From positions 1,550,001 through 1,614,000 of the forward strand of contig NZ_CP056080.1 of NCBI RefSeq assembly GCF_014217215.1: 64,000 nucleotides of DNA, given 5' to 3'. The notes under the pieces were generated by a model, which was given only the letters and a program-made list of their open reading frames with translations, did no database searches and had not been told where the DNA came from. Below, one piece after another: positions 37,378-45,540 of the stretch; position 1 is the stretch's first letter, and each line of letters opens with the position of its first letter. Position numbers and translations under genes: made by a program. This DNA is from Rothia nasimurium. GTDB lineage: Bacteria; Actinomycetota; Actinomycetes; Actinomycetales; Micrococcaceae.

Positions 37378-40300
37378 CTACCCCGGGTAGAACAGCTTTT
37401 CGTAGACGGCCCGGGCCTGGCGGGTGATGCGCAGGTAGTCATCTTCGAGGACGCGTGCAGAGTTGGGGGCATACCCGCACCAGCGGGCGATAGCTTCAAG
37501 GTCTGAGCGGGTGGTCGTCAGGGTATCCGAGGCACGGCCGGTACGGAGCACGTTTAGGCCGCGTATCTTGGAGGCCAGTTTCCAGGCTGATGAGAGCAGG
37601 GTGGCGTCCCGTTCATCGACCAGCCCTGCCTGCACGGCGGCGTCCAGGGCCTTGAGGGTGGAGGTGGTGCGCATGCCCTCGACCCGGTGCGCGTGCTGGA
37701 GCTGTAGGAGCTGGACCAGCCACTCTACATCCGTCAGCCCGCCTCTACCCAGTTTGAGCTGGCGGGTCTTATCGGCGCCGCGGGGCATGCGTTCGGTTTC
37801 GACCCGGGCCTTCATCCGGCGGATTTCGGTAACCTTCTCAGCGGAGAAGGTGGTGGGGTACCGGTAGGGGTCGATGAGCTCAATAAAAGCTGCCCCTACG
37901 TATTCGGAGCCCGCGAAGGGACGGGCCCGCAACAGGGCCTGGAACTCCCAGGTATCGGCCCAGCGCTCGTAGTATTCGCGGAAAGATTCCAGCGAGCGGA
38001 CCATGGCGCCTGCCTTGCCTTCGGGGCGCAGGTCAGCGTCGATTTCGAGCACTTTTTCGGCGCGGATCGGCGGGGTGGTGGGTTGTTTGAGCAGGGCGAC
38101 CATGCGGTTGATCAGGTCGGTGGCTTCGGTTTGGGCGGCTTTTTCGTCGGCCCCGTCGCGCGGTATGTGCACGTACATGAGGTCGGAGTCTGAGCCGTAG
38201 CCAATTTCGGCCCCGCCCTGGCGGCCCATGGCGATGACCGCTACGTCGGTGAGCGGGGTGCGGCCATCGATGTAGGTTTCTCGTTCGGCGATGGCAAGAG
38301 CCGACTGGATGGCACCTCGGTCGATGTCGGATAGGCTGTGGGCTACTTCTGCGTTGCTGTTGATACCGAGCGCTTCGCCCATGGCGAGGCGGAGAATTTC
38401 GCGGCGGCGCATCATGCGGACTGCGCGGATGGCTTCGGCTGAGTCGGTGTGGCGGGTGAGCTGGGAGCGCAGTTCGCCGATGATGACGTCGGTGGCGCGG
38501 GGTTTGAGGTCTTCGGTGCGGTCGAGCCAGGCGATAGGTTCGGGGGTATCTTCGAGCAGGTCGGTGATGAAGCGGGAGGACGCCAGCAGGGTGCAGAGGC
38601 GCTCTGCTGCGGCCGGTGAGTCGCGGAGCATTCGCAGGTACCAAGGGGTGCCGCCCAGGGACTCGCTGATGCGGCGGAAGCCGAGCAGGCCGGCGTCCGG
38701 GTCCACGCCTTTGGCGAACCAGCCGAGAAGTACGGGCATGAGGGTGCGCTGGATTTCGGCTGAGCGGCGTAGGCCCTTGGTGAGGGCTTCGATGTGGCCC
38801 ATGGCGCGGCGGGGATCCTTGTAGCCCAGGGCTGCCAGGCGGTCTTGCGCTGCCTGCGGGGTGAGGGCCACTTCGTCTTTGGAGAGGTGGGCAACGGCGG
38901 CTAGCAGCGGACGGAAGAAGAGGCGCTCGTGCAGGGATTTCACGGCGCGTTTGATACCGGCCCACTGTTTGAGCATCTCTGGCTCGGTCAGCTGGGTGGG
39001 AGCCAGGGGGGAGTTCATGGCGCGCGCTAGCGAGCGCCGGTCGTTTTCTTTGGCCGGCATCAGGTGGGTACGGCGCATATAGAGCAGCTGGATGCGGTGT
39101 TCCATCACACGCAGGGTTGCGTAGTTATCTGCGAAGTCGTGGGCGTCCTTGCGGCCGATGTAGCTGGCTTTTGCGAGGGCCGCGATGGAGTCGGTGGTGC
39201 TCTGGGTGCGGACGCTCTCATCGGTGCGGCCGTGCACGAGCTGCAGAAGCTGAACGGTGAATTCTACGTCGCGTAGGCCTCCGGGGCCGAGCTTGATTTG
39301 TCGGTCGACGTCGGCGGCGGGGATGTTGTCGGTGACGCGTTGGCGCATGGCCTGCACTGACTCTACAAAGGAATCGCGGGCGGCAGATTCCCAGATGAAG
39401 GGGCGCATAGCTCGGGCCCAGCGGACGCCCAGCTCGGGGGTACCTGCGATGGGGCGGGCTTTGAGCAGGGCCTGGAATTCCCAGTTTTCGGCCCACCGCT
39501 TGTAGTAGGTGGTGTAGGACTCCACGGTGCGTACCAGGGCGCCGTCCTTACCTTCGGGGCGCAGGTTGGCGTCAACCTCCCAGAGGGCCGGTTCGGGGGC
39601 CGGGGCCATGATGGCCTTGGAGAGGGCCATGACCAGCTCGGTACCGATCTGGGTCAGGGTATTTTCGTCGAGGGGGGCAAAATCTTCGGGCAGGTCCGCC
39701 AGGGGCTTATGGGCGACAGCGTAGACCACATCGACATCTGAAATGTAGTTGAGTTCGCGGGCGCCGCATTTACCCATGCCGATAATGGCAAGTTCTACAG
39801 CGGCTACGGTCTGTTCACTGCGGTTCTGGGCTACTTCGGCGCGGGCAATTGCCAGGGCCCCTTCGAGGGCGGCTGCGGCCAGGTCTGCCAGAAGACGGCC
39901 AACGGTGGGCATGAACTGTACCGGTGCAAAGCTGGTGAGGTCGTAGATCGCGAGTTCGGTCAGGTGACGGCGGTAGGCAACGCGCAGGGCGGTGTAGGCT
40001 ACTTTGCCGGTGAGGTGGGCGACCGGGGCGGACGCAGCCGGGTCGGCTCCCACAGCCGTTAGCAGGTCGCGGCGGTAGACGGTATCAAGCGGAGCGATAG
40101 GGGTGAGGTATTCTTCGTCGGTCTCGGGCAGCAGAGAGACGGGAAAATCTTGGCCATCAAAAGCCCTAGGGTCAATCTCTAGCAGGTCTGCGTGCTCGGG
40201 GTGGCGAACCAAGAACTCCCCCAGCGCCTCGGACCCGCCCAGTAAGCGGTAGAGGGCCTCGGCGTCCGCCCCCAGCTCTGCTAGCTGCACCACCTTGGGG

Positions 40301-40548
40301 GCGCGTTCAATGAGTCTGACCAGGGCAGGAAGCGCGATATCGGGAGAAGGGGCTAGGCGCAGGCCCTCAAACAGTTTGGCGCGGTCTAGACCTTCGAGTT
40401 CCCGGGAGTTGAGCCAGCGGGCGCTTTTAGCCGCATCGTAGAACCCCAGCGATGCCATCTCGCTCAGCAGACGCACCTGTGCCTTGCGTTCTTCTTCGGC
40501 GCGGCGGGCGGCTTCTTCGGGGGTTTCGTTCTGCGGGGTCTGGGTCAC
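37378..40548 (-). CDS. glnE: glutamine synthetase adenylyltransferase/adenylyl-removing enzyme
   Basis: Bifunctional regulator adding or removing AMP on the GlnA1 loop tyrosine. 1056 aa. Two nucleotidyltransferase halves: IGMGKCGARELNYISDVDVVY (about 270) and MGRQGGAEIGYGSDSDLMYVH (about 790), each with its metal-binding Asp-x-Asp, plus the linking helical domains and two LRPEGK(D/A)G motifs. GTG start with AAGGAG six bases before. It lies 70 bases downstream of glnA2 on the same strand and is convergent with budA. Confidence 0.96.
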   Translation of the reverse strand: MTQTPQNETPEEAARRAEEERKAQVRLLSEMASLGFYDAAKSARWLNSRELEGLDRAKLFEGLRLAPSPDIALPALVRLIERAPKVVQLAELGADAEALYRLLGGSEALGEFLVRHPEHADLLEIDPRAFDGQDFPVSLLPETDEEYLTPIAPLDTVYRRDLLTAVGADPAASAPVAHLTGKVAYTALRVAYRRHLTELAIYDLTSFAPVQFMPTVGRLLADLAAAALEGALAIARAEVAQNRSEQTVAAVELAIIGMGKCGARELNYISDVDVVYAVAHKPLADLPEDFAPLDENTLTQIGTELVMALSKAIMAPAPEPALWEVDANLRPEGKDGALVRTVESYTTYYKRWAENWEFQALLKARPIAGTPELGVRWARAMRPFIWESAARDSFVESVQAMRQRVTDNIPAADVDRQIKLGPGGLRDVEFTVQLLQLVHGRTDESVRTQSTTDSIAALAKASYIGRKDAHDFADNYATLRVMEHRIQLLYMRRTHLMPAKENDRRSLARAMNSPLAPTQLTEPEMLKQWAGIKRAVKSLHERLFFRPLLAAVAHLSKDEVALTPQAAQDRLAALGYKDPRRAMGHIEALTKGLRRSAEIQRTLMPVLLGWFAKGVDPDAGLLGFRRISESLGGTPWYLRMLRDSPAAAERLCTLLASSRFITDLLEDTPEPIAWLDRTEDLKPRATDVIIGELRSQLTRHTDSAEAIRAVRMMRRREILRLAMGEALGINSNAEVAHSLSDIDRGAIQSALAIAERETYIDGRTPLTDVAVIAMGRQGGAEIGYGSDSDLMYVHIPRDGADEKAAQTEATDLINRMVALLKQPTTPPIRAEKVLEIDADLRPEGKAGAMVRSLESFREYYERWADTWEFQALLRARPFAGSEYVGAAFIELIDPYRYPTTFSAEKVTEIRRMKARVETERMPRGADKTRQLKLGRGGLTDVEWLVQLLQLQHAHRVEGMRTTSTLKALDAAVQAGLVDERDATLLSSAWKLASKIRGLNVLRTGRASDTLTTTRSDLEAIARWCGYAPNSARVLEDDYLRITRQARAVYEKLFYPG

Positions 40549-40574
40549 CGCTGTCTCCTTAGGTATTAATCACA

Positions 40575-40608
40575 GCAGGCGCAACACCGCCTGTGGTGTT
40601 GCGCCTGC
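40575..40608 (-). terminator. hairpin between glnA2 and glnE
   Basis: Perfect 14-bp stem GCAGGCGCAACACC (40575-40588) / GGTGTTGCGCCTGC (40595-40608), six-base loop. It follows the glnA2 stop by 9 bases. No T-run on the minus strand, so it may be a partial terminator or an mRNA processing/stability element between the two genes. Confidence 0.7.
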
Positions 40609-40617
40609 ATACGGGCA

Positions 40618-41961
40618 CTAGAGGATACCGAGATTGTTCTTGAGTTCGTAGGGGGTTACTTCGGCGCGGAAGGCGTTCCAGTCGCGGCGCTTGTTGCGCA
40701 GGAACTGGTCAAAGACCTGCTCGCCGAGGGTTTCGGCCATGAACTCTGATTCTTCGGTGCGGTGGATAGCGTCGTGGAGAGAGGACGGCAGGGCGTGGTA
40801 GCCCATGGCGCGGCGTTCTGCGCTGGTCATTGCCGAGATGTCTTCGGTGACGGCGGCGCTGGGCAGCTCGTACTCGTTTTCGATGCCCTTCAGACCGGCT
40901 GCCAGGATGACGGCGTAGGCCAGGTAGGGGTTGGTAGCTGAGTCGATACCGCGGTACTCCATGCGGGCTGACTGCATCTTGTTGGGCTTATAAAGGGGAA
41001 CCCGCACCAGGGCGGAGCGGTTGTTGTGCCCCCAGGAGACGTAGGAGGGGGCCTCGCCGCCGCCCCACAGGCGCTTGTAGGAGTTGACGAACTGGTTGGT
41101 GACCGAGGTGAACTCGGGAGCGTGGCGCAGGACGCCGGCGATAAAGTGCTTGGCGGTGCGAGAGAGCTGGTACTCAGCCCCTGCCTCAAAGAAAGCGTTG
41201 GTGTCGCCCTCGAAGAGGGAGAAGTGAGTGTGCATGCCGGAGCCTGCGTGCTCGGTGAAGGGCTTGGGCATGAAGGTGGCGTAGATACCCTGGGAGAGGG
41301 CAACTTCTTTGATCACGGTGCGGAAACTCATGATGTTATCGGCGGTCTGCAGGGCATCGGCGTGGCGCAGGTCGATTTCGTTCTGACCGGGGCCGGTCTC
41401 GTGGTGGGAGAACTCCACCGAGATGCCGATTTCTTCCAGGGTGGTCACTGCCTTACGGCGGAAGTCCTGCACCACGCCGCCGGGAGTATGGTCGAAGTAG
41501 CTTTCGGAGTCAACCGGTTCGGGGAAGCCGCTGGGGCCCAGTTCCTTTGACTTGAGCAGGTAAAACTCAATCTCGGGTGAGGTGTAGCAGGTAAAGCCCA
41601 TACCCGCTGCCTTAGACAGCACGTTCTTGAGCACACCACGGGTATCTGAGGCACTAGGCTCCCCGTCGGGGGTGAGAATATCGCAGAACATACGGGAGGT
41701 CGGCTCTTCATCCCCTCGCCAGGGCAGCACCTGGAAGGTAGAGGGATCAGGCTGCAGCAGCATATCTGACTCGTACACGCGAGACAGGCCCTCAATCGAT
41801 GAACCGTCAAAACCGATACCCTCGTCAAAGGCGCTCTCAACCTCCGCCGGTGCAATAGCAACAGACTTAAGCTGGCCCACCACATCGGTAAACCAGAGGC
41901 GGACGAAACGCACGTTGCGCTCTTCGATGGTGCGCAAAACGAATTCTTGCTGACGATCCAT
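40618..41961 (-). CDS. glnA2: glutamine synthetase, second type I paralogue (GlnA2)
   Basis: 447 aa from ATG 41961 (frame open to 42063 but the N-terminus MDRQQEFVLRTIEERNVRFVRLWFTDV is the family start). GS motifs FDGSSIEGLSRVYESD, MPKPFTEHAGSGMHTHFSLF and NQFVNSYKRLWGGGEAP. Shorter than GlnA1 and lacks its 25-residue insertion. The loop at the adenylylation position reads NEYELPSAAVTED: a Tyr is present but the surrounding acidic residues differ from GlnA1, so control by GlnE is uncertain. Orthologue of the glnA2 next to glnE in M. tuberculosis. Confidence 0.93.
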   Translation of the reverse strand: MDRQQEFVLRTIEERNVRFVRLWFTDVVGQLKSVAIAPAEVESAFDEGIGFDGSSIEGLSRVYESDMLLQPDPSTFQVLPWRGDEEPTSRMFCDILTPDGEPSASDTRGVLKNVLSKAAGMGFTCYTSPEIEFYLLKSKELGPSGFPEPVDSESYFDHTPGGVVQDFRRKAVTTLEEIGISVEFSHHETGPGQNEIDLRHADALQTADNIMSFRTVIKEVALSQGIYATFMPKPFTEHAGSGMHTHFSLFEGDTNAFFEAGAEYQLSRTAKHFIAGVLRHAPEFTSVTNQFVNSYKRLWGGGEAPSYVSWGHNNRSALVRVPLYKPNKMQSARMEYRGIDSATNPYLAYAVILAAGLKGIENEYELPSAAVTEDISAMTSAERRAMGYHALPSSLHDAIHRTEESEFMAETLGEQVFDQFLRNKRRDWNAFRAEVTPYELKNNLGIL

Positions 41962-42053
41962 GTAACCTATCCGTTCATGTCTAAAGGTGGCGCCCGCACC
42001 CCGGTGGGCGGGCAAACGAATCCTTAGCATCAACTCTAGAACGTAACCGCCTT

Positions 42054-42104
42054 GCGTGCCCACCTGGCACGCTCTGCCCCCGGTAACAGTAACGTGTTTT
42101 AAAC
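42054..42104. promoter_or_regulatory. palindrome and weak GlnR-like half site between glnA2 and panB
   Basis: Perfect inverted repeat GCGTGCC/GGCACGC (42054-42060, 42066-42072), then GTAAC-N6-TAAAC (42089-42104), a near match to a GlnR pair. In the divergent promoter region of glnA2 and panB. Suggestive only. Confidence 0.3.
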
Positions 42105-42177
42105 ATTTCTTTCACCGACTGAGATAAAGCGGGCCCGCTCCGGTTGCGGTGCGCCTGCAGGCTACTAGAGTTAAAGC

Positions 42178-43062
42178 ATGCTCAACGAAGAAACAGCACC
42201 CTACGGGTCCTCAACCCCCACCCCCGTCAACCCCCCTCAGGAAGGTGAGGCAAGCGTCCTCGCCGTCAAAAAGGTGCGCACCGTGCACCTGCAACAGGCC
42301 AAGGACGCCGGTGAAAAGTTCGCCATGCTCACCAGCTACGACGCCCTGACCGCCACCATCTTCGACCGGGCCGGTATCGAACTGCTACTCATTGGCGACT
42401 CTGCAGGCAACAATGTGCTGGGGCACGAATCAACCCTCACCATTACCGTTGACGAGATGATTCCCCTGGTCAAAGCTGTTTCTACCGCAGCCAAGCGAGC
42501 TATGGTCGTCGCTGACCTGCCCTTTGGCTCCTACGAGCAGTCCCCCGCCCAGGCCGTAGCAACCGCCGTGCGCTTCATGAAGGAAGGCGGAGCGCACGCG
42601 GTCAAGATGGAAGCCACCGCCCACCACGTAGACCACGTGCGCGCCATGGTTGCAGCGGGCATACCCGTGATGGCTCACATCGGCTTCACACCCCAGTCTG
42701 AACACGCCCTCGGCGGCTACCGGGTGCAGGGCCGCGACGGCGGTCAGGCACTCAAAGACACAGCCCTGGCCCTCGAAGAAGCCGGCACCTTCTGCCTGCT
42801 CATGGAAATGACCCGCTCCGATGTTGCCGCCGACATCGACGCCTCAGTGCGCATCCCCATCATCGGTATCGGGGCTGGCGCGGACGTCAGTGGGCAGGTG
42901 CTCGTCTGGCAGGACGCCTTCGGCCTGCGGCAGGGCAAGATGGCTCGCTTCGTCAAGCAGTACGCCAACCTCTACGACGCTCTGCTCGAAGGAGCAGCTG
43001 CCTACCGGGCAGACGTGCGCTCAGGCGCCTACCCGGCAGAAGAGCACCGATTCGACAGTTAA
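42178..43062 (+). CDS. panB: 3-methyl-2-oxobutanoate hydroxymethyltransferase
   Basis: First committed step of pantothenate synthesis, adding a hydroxymethyl group from methylene-THF to ketoisovalerate. 294 aa with a roughly 30-residue Pro-rich N-terminal extension before the TIM barrel. Motifs FAMLTSYDALTATIFDRAGI, IGDSAGNNVLGH, PFGSYEQSP, KMEA, GHIGFTPQ-type segment AHIGFTPQSEHALGGYRVQGR, and IIGIGAGADVSGQVLVWQD. Stand-alone, divergent from glnA2 (position matches panB Rv2225). Confidence 0.96.
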   Translation: MLNEETAPYGSSTPTPVNPPQEGEASVLAVKKVRTVHLQQAKDAGEKFAMLTSYDALTATIFDRAGIELLLIGDSAGNNVLGHESTLTITVDEMIPLVKAVSTAAKRAMVVADLPFGSYEQSPAQAVATAVRFMKEGGAHAVKMEATAHHVDHVRAMVAAGIPVMAHIGFTPQSEHALGGYRVQGRDGGQALKDTALALEEAGTFCLLMEMTRSDVAADIDASVRIPIIGIGAGADVSGQVLVWQDAFGLRQGKMARFVKQYANLYDALLEGAAAYRADVRSGAYPAEEHRFDS

Positions 43063-43070
43063 AAATTCTG

Positions 43071-43331
43071 CGTTGCCAAAAGTTAGGGAGGTAGCTAACC
43101 CGGGGCTCGCGCTCGCTACCGACCCTCTCACGGGTTCGCAAGCTGGCTCGCAAGCTCGCCAGATTCGCACCGAGATTTATTTTCCTCGCGCGCTCGGAAT
43201 CTCGGTGCTCATCACCGACGATTCACGCCCCGCCTTACGGCGGATTCCGTTCGCTCGTATGTGCTGACGCACCCGCTCACTCCATCGAGCCAGCAGCTTC
43301 GCTGCGAGCCCGGGTCAGCTTTCTCAACGCT
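43071..43331. repeat. intergenic palindromic repeat, copy A (long form)
   Basis: Non-coding, about 260 bases. Imperfect terminal inverted repeats lie around 43093-43110 (AGCTAACCCGGGGCTCGC) and 43303-43320. An inner perfect 11-bp inverted repeat, GCACCGAGATT ... AATCTCGGTGC, lies around 43167-43209, with a small CCGCC/GGCGG hairpin at about 43231. The 26-base core at 43104-43129 recurs with few changes at 57154-57179 and, inverted, at 61373-61398. The other end (GAGCCAGCAGCTTCGCTG, 43286-43303) recurs inverted in copy C at 61312-61329. No open frame of interest. Confidence 0.75.
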
Positions 43332-43348
43332 AGTGAAAAATTCCTTCC

Positions 43349-43549
43349 TTACCAGGTGTCCTTGCCCTCGTCCCATTCTTCGTTGCGCTTCTTCGCCTTC
43401 TCCATGGCCTGCTCTGCTTCTTCGCGGGTACTGAAGGGGCCCCAGAGCTCGGTGATTTTGGACTGCTGGCCCTCTTCGACCTGGCCAGTGCTCAGGTTAT
43501 ACCAGTACTGGGTGTCGTGGGGGCCGGGGGTGTAGTCGTTAAGTGACAT
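43349..43549 (-). CDS. small SPOR-like protein
   Basis: 66 aa from ATG 43549 with AGAAGG upstream. Sequence contains QYWYNLSTGQVEEGQQSKITELWGPFSTREEAEQAMEKAKKRNEEWDE, the pattern of a short SPOR-type protein common in actinobacteria beside map or panB. No signal peptide, so it would be cytosolic, unlike true septal SPOR proteins. Function unknown. Confidence 0.78.
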   Translation of the reverse strand: MSLNDYTPGPHDTQYWYNLSTGQVEEGQQSKITELWGPFSTREEAEQAMEKAKKRNEEWDEGKDTW

Positions 43550-43672
43550 TGTGCTGCCTTCTCTCTTATAGAATGTTGCACGCACCACTTTACGCCCGGT
43601 TAGGCAAAAGATACAGCTTTTGGCAACGCTCCTAGACGGGCCAGCCGGTGTGCAGCGGATAAGCTAGAAGGC

Positions 43673-44578
43673 ATGTCGACATCATCTAACAGCCACAACC
43701 TCCCCGCTGAGCCGGGTAAAGCCCCCGTGGGCAACCTAACGCCCGGCGTCGTAGCCCCCATGCGCCCGGTACCAGCGCACATCGTCCGCCCCGAATACGT
43801 GGGCAAGCCCGAAGCCAACGAGGGTCAGGGTTCAAACTTCTACACCCCCGAAGAAGTAGAAAAGGTGCGGGCGGCCGGCAAAATTGCCGCTGGTGCCATC
43901 GTTGAAGCTGAAAAGATTGCTGTTCCCGGCACCACCACCAACGACATCGACGTCTTGGTGCACGAATACATCTGCGACCACGGGGCCTACCCCTCAACCG
44001 TTGACTACCGCGGCTTCACCAAGAGCGTGTGCACCTCGCTGAATGAGGTCATCTGCCACGGTATCCCCGACTCCACTGTGCTTGAAGACGGCGATATTCT
44101 CAACCTCGACGTGACCGCCTACCTGCACGATATGCACGGTGACACCAACCGCACCCTGCTCGTTGGGGATGTGGACGAAGAGTCCCGTCTGCTGGTTGAG
44201 CGCACCGAAGAGGCCCTGAACCGCGCCATGAAGGCGGTACGCCCCGGCCGTGAAATCAACGTCATCGGGCGCGTCATCGAAAAGTACGCCGCCCGCTTTG
44301 GTTACGGCGTGGTGCGTGACTTTACCGGTCACGGTGTGGGCCGTGAATTCCACTCCGGCCTGATTATCCCCCACTACGATGCGGCCCCTGCCTACAACAC
44401 CGTCATCGAAGACGGCATGATTTTCACCATTGAACCCATGCTCACCCTGGGCACCATCGAATGGGATATGTGGGAGGACGACTGGACCGTCGTCACCCGC
44501 GATCGCAAGCGTACCGCCCAGTTTGAACACACCATGGTTGTCACCGCCGACGGCGTGGACATCCTTACCCTGCCCTAA
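43673..44578 (+). CDS. map: methionine aminopeptidase
   Basis: Removes initiator methionine from nascent proteins. 301 aa: an N-terminal extension of about 45 residues with the actinobacterial [18 protein letters not shown] motif, then the pita-bread domain with metal ligands in [35 protein letters not shown] and the final QFEHTMVV. It is 26 bases upstream of ppgK; probable operon. Confidence 0.95.
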   Translation: MSTSSNSHNLPAEPGKAPVGNLTPGVVAPMRPVPAHIVRPEYVGKPEANEGQGSNFYTPEEVEKVRAAGKIAAGAIVEAEKIAVPGTTTNDIDVLVHEYICDHGAYPSTVDYRGFTKSVCTSLNEVICHGIPDSTVLEDGDILNLDVTAYLHDMHGDTNRTLLVGDVDEESRLLVERTEEALNRAMKAVRPGREINVIGRVIEKYAARFGYGVVRDFTGHGVGREFHSGLIIPHYDAAPAYNTVIEDGMIFTIEPMLTLGTIEWDMWEDDWTVVTRDRKRTAQFEHTMVVTADGVDILTLP

Positions 44579-44604
44579 ACACCATCACTCTCAAAGGAGC
44601 GCTC

Positions 44605-45450
44605 ATGACTGACGCAGTCACCCCCGAGGTCCCGGCACCTACCGCAGCTGACCTGGTTATCGGTATCGATATCGGAGGCACCGGCATGAAGGGCGGTATC
44701 GTTGATATCCGCACCGGCCAGCTGGTGGGCGAGCGCTTCCGCATCCCCACCCCACAGCCTGCCACCCCCGAGGCCTGCGCATCTGTGGTTCGTGAAATCG
44801 TTGATGAGCTGCAGGGCCGTGAGCTTGCTCCCCTGCCCGATGCGGCTATCGGTATCGACTTCCCCGCTATCGTGAAGAACGGTGTTACTCTATCTGCTGC
44901 GAATGTGCACGAGTCCTGGATTGGTGCTGACCTTGAGGGCATCATGAGCGAGGCCCTGGGCGGACGTACCGTCTACGCCCTGAACGACGCGGACGCTGCC
45001 GGCCTGGCTGAGGCTACCTACGGCCAGGGTAAGGACAAGGACGGCCTGATTGCCGTGATTACCCTGGGCACCGGTATCGGTTCAGCCCTCATTATCAACG
45101 GCCAGCTGATTCCGAACACCGAGCTGGGTCACCTTGAGATTGACGGCCACAACGCCGAATCTCGTGCATCAGCCCGTGCCCGTGAAATTCACGAGCTGTC
45201 CTGGAAGAAGTACGGTAAGCGTCTGCAGCGCTACTTCTCCCACGTGGAGTTCCTCTTCTCCCCCGACCTGTTCATCATCGGTGGTGGCATCTCGAAGAAC
45301 CCCGAGAAGTTTATGCCCTATTTTGAGGATGAGATCCGCACCCCCATGGTCATGGCCCAGCTGCGGAACAACGCTGGCATTGTGGGTGCTGCCCTGTGGG
45401 CTGCTGGCCATCCCAGCGAACACGAGCGCCGCGCCGCCGCCCAGGGCTAG
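44605..45450 (+). CDS. ppgK: polyphosphate glucokinase
   Basis: ROK-fold kinase phosphorylating glucose with polyphosphate (and often ATP) to feed glycolysis and the adjacent glycogen genes. 281 aa. Phosphate motif [32 protein letters not shown], and [27 protein letters not shown]. The ROK zinc-site cysteines are absent, as usual for PpgK. Ribosome site AAAGGAG. Convergent with glgX. Confidence 0.92.
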   Translation: MTDAVTPEVPAPTAADLVIGIDIGGTGMKGGIVDIRTGQLVGERFRIPTPQPATPEACASVVREIVDELQGRELAPLPDAAIGIDFPAIVKNGVTLSAANVHESWIGADLEGIMSEALGGRTVYALNDADAAGLAEATYGQGKDKDGLIAVITLGTGIGSALIINGQLIPNTELGHLEIDGHNAESRASARAREIHELSWKKYGKRLQRYFSHVEFLFSPDLFIIGGGISKNPEKFMPYFEDEIRTPMVMAQLRNNAGIVGAALWAAGHPSEHERRAAAQG

Positions 45451-45472
45451 GCCCTACTAGCTCCCCATGATA

Positions 45473-45530
45473 AGGACGCCGCCCGCGCACCTTTCGTGCC
45501 GTAAGGCAGAAGGTGGGTGGGCGGCGTCCT
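45473..45530. terminator. bidirectional terminator between ppgK and glgX
   Basis: Outer perfect 12-bp stem AGGACGCCGCCC (45473-45484) / GGGCGGCGTCCT (45519-45530), inner CACCTT/AAGGTG and TGCC/GGCA pairs with a GTAA tetraloop. A long stacked hairpin serving convergent genes. Confidence 0.85.
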
Positions 45531-45540
45531 CGCATATCCG

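Noticed and set aside
38033-38965. Long antisense open frame (310 codons) inside glnE
   Set aside because: Arg/Pro/His-rich composition typical of a shifted frame of a high-GC gene; glnE on the same stretch is fully conserved.
40575-40608. Glutamine riboswitch or regulatory RNA between glnA2 and glnE
   Set aside because: A single perfect hairpin with no conserved riboswitch core; treated as a terminator or processing hairpin.
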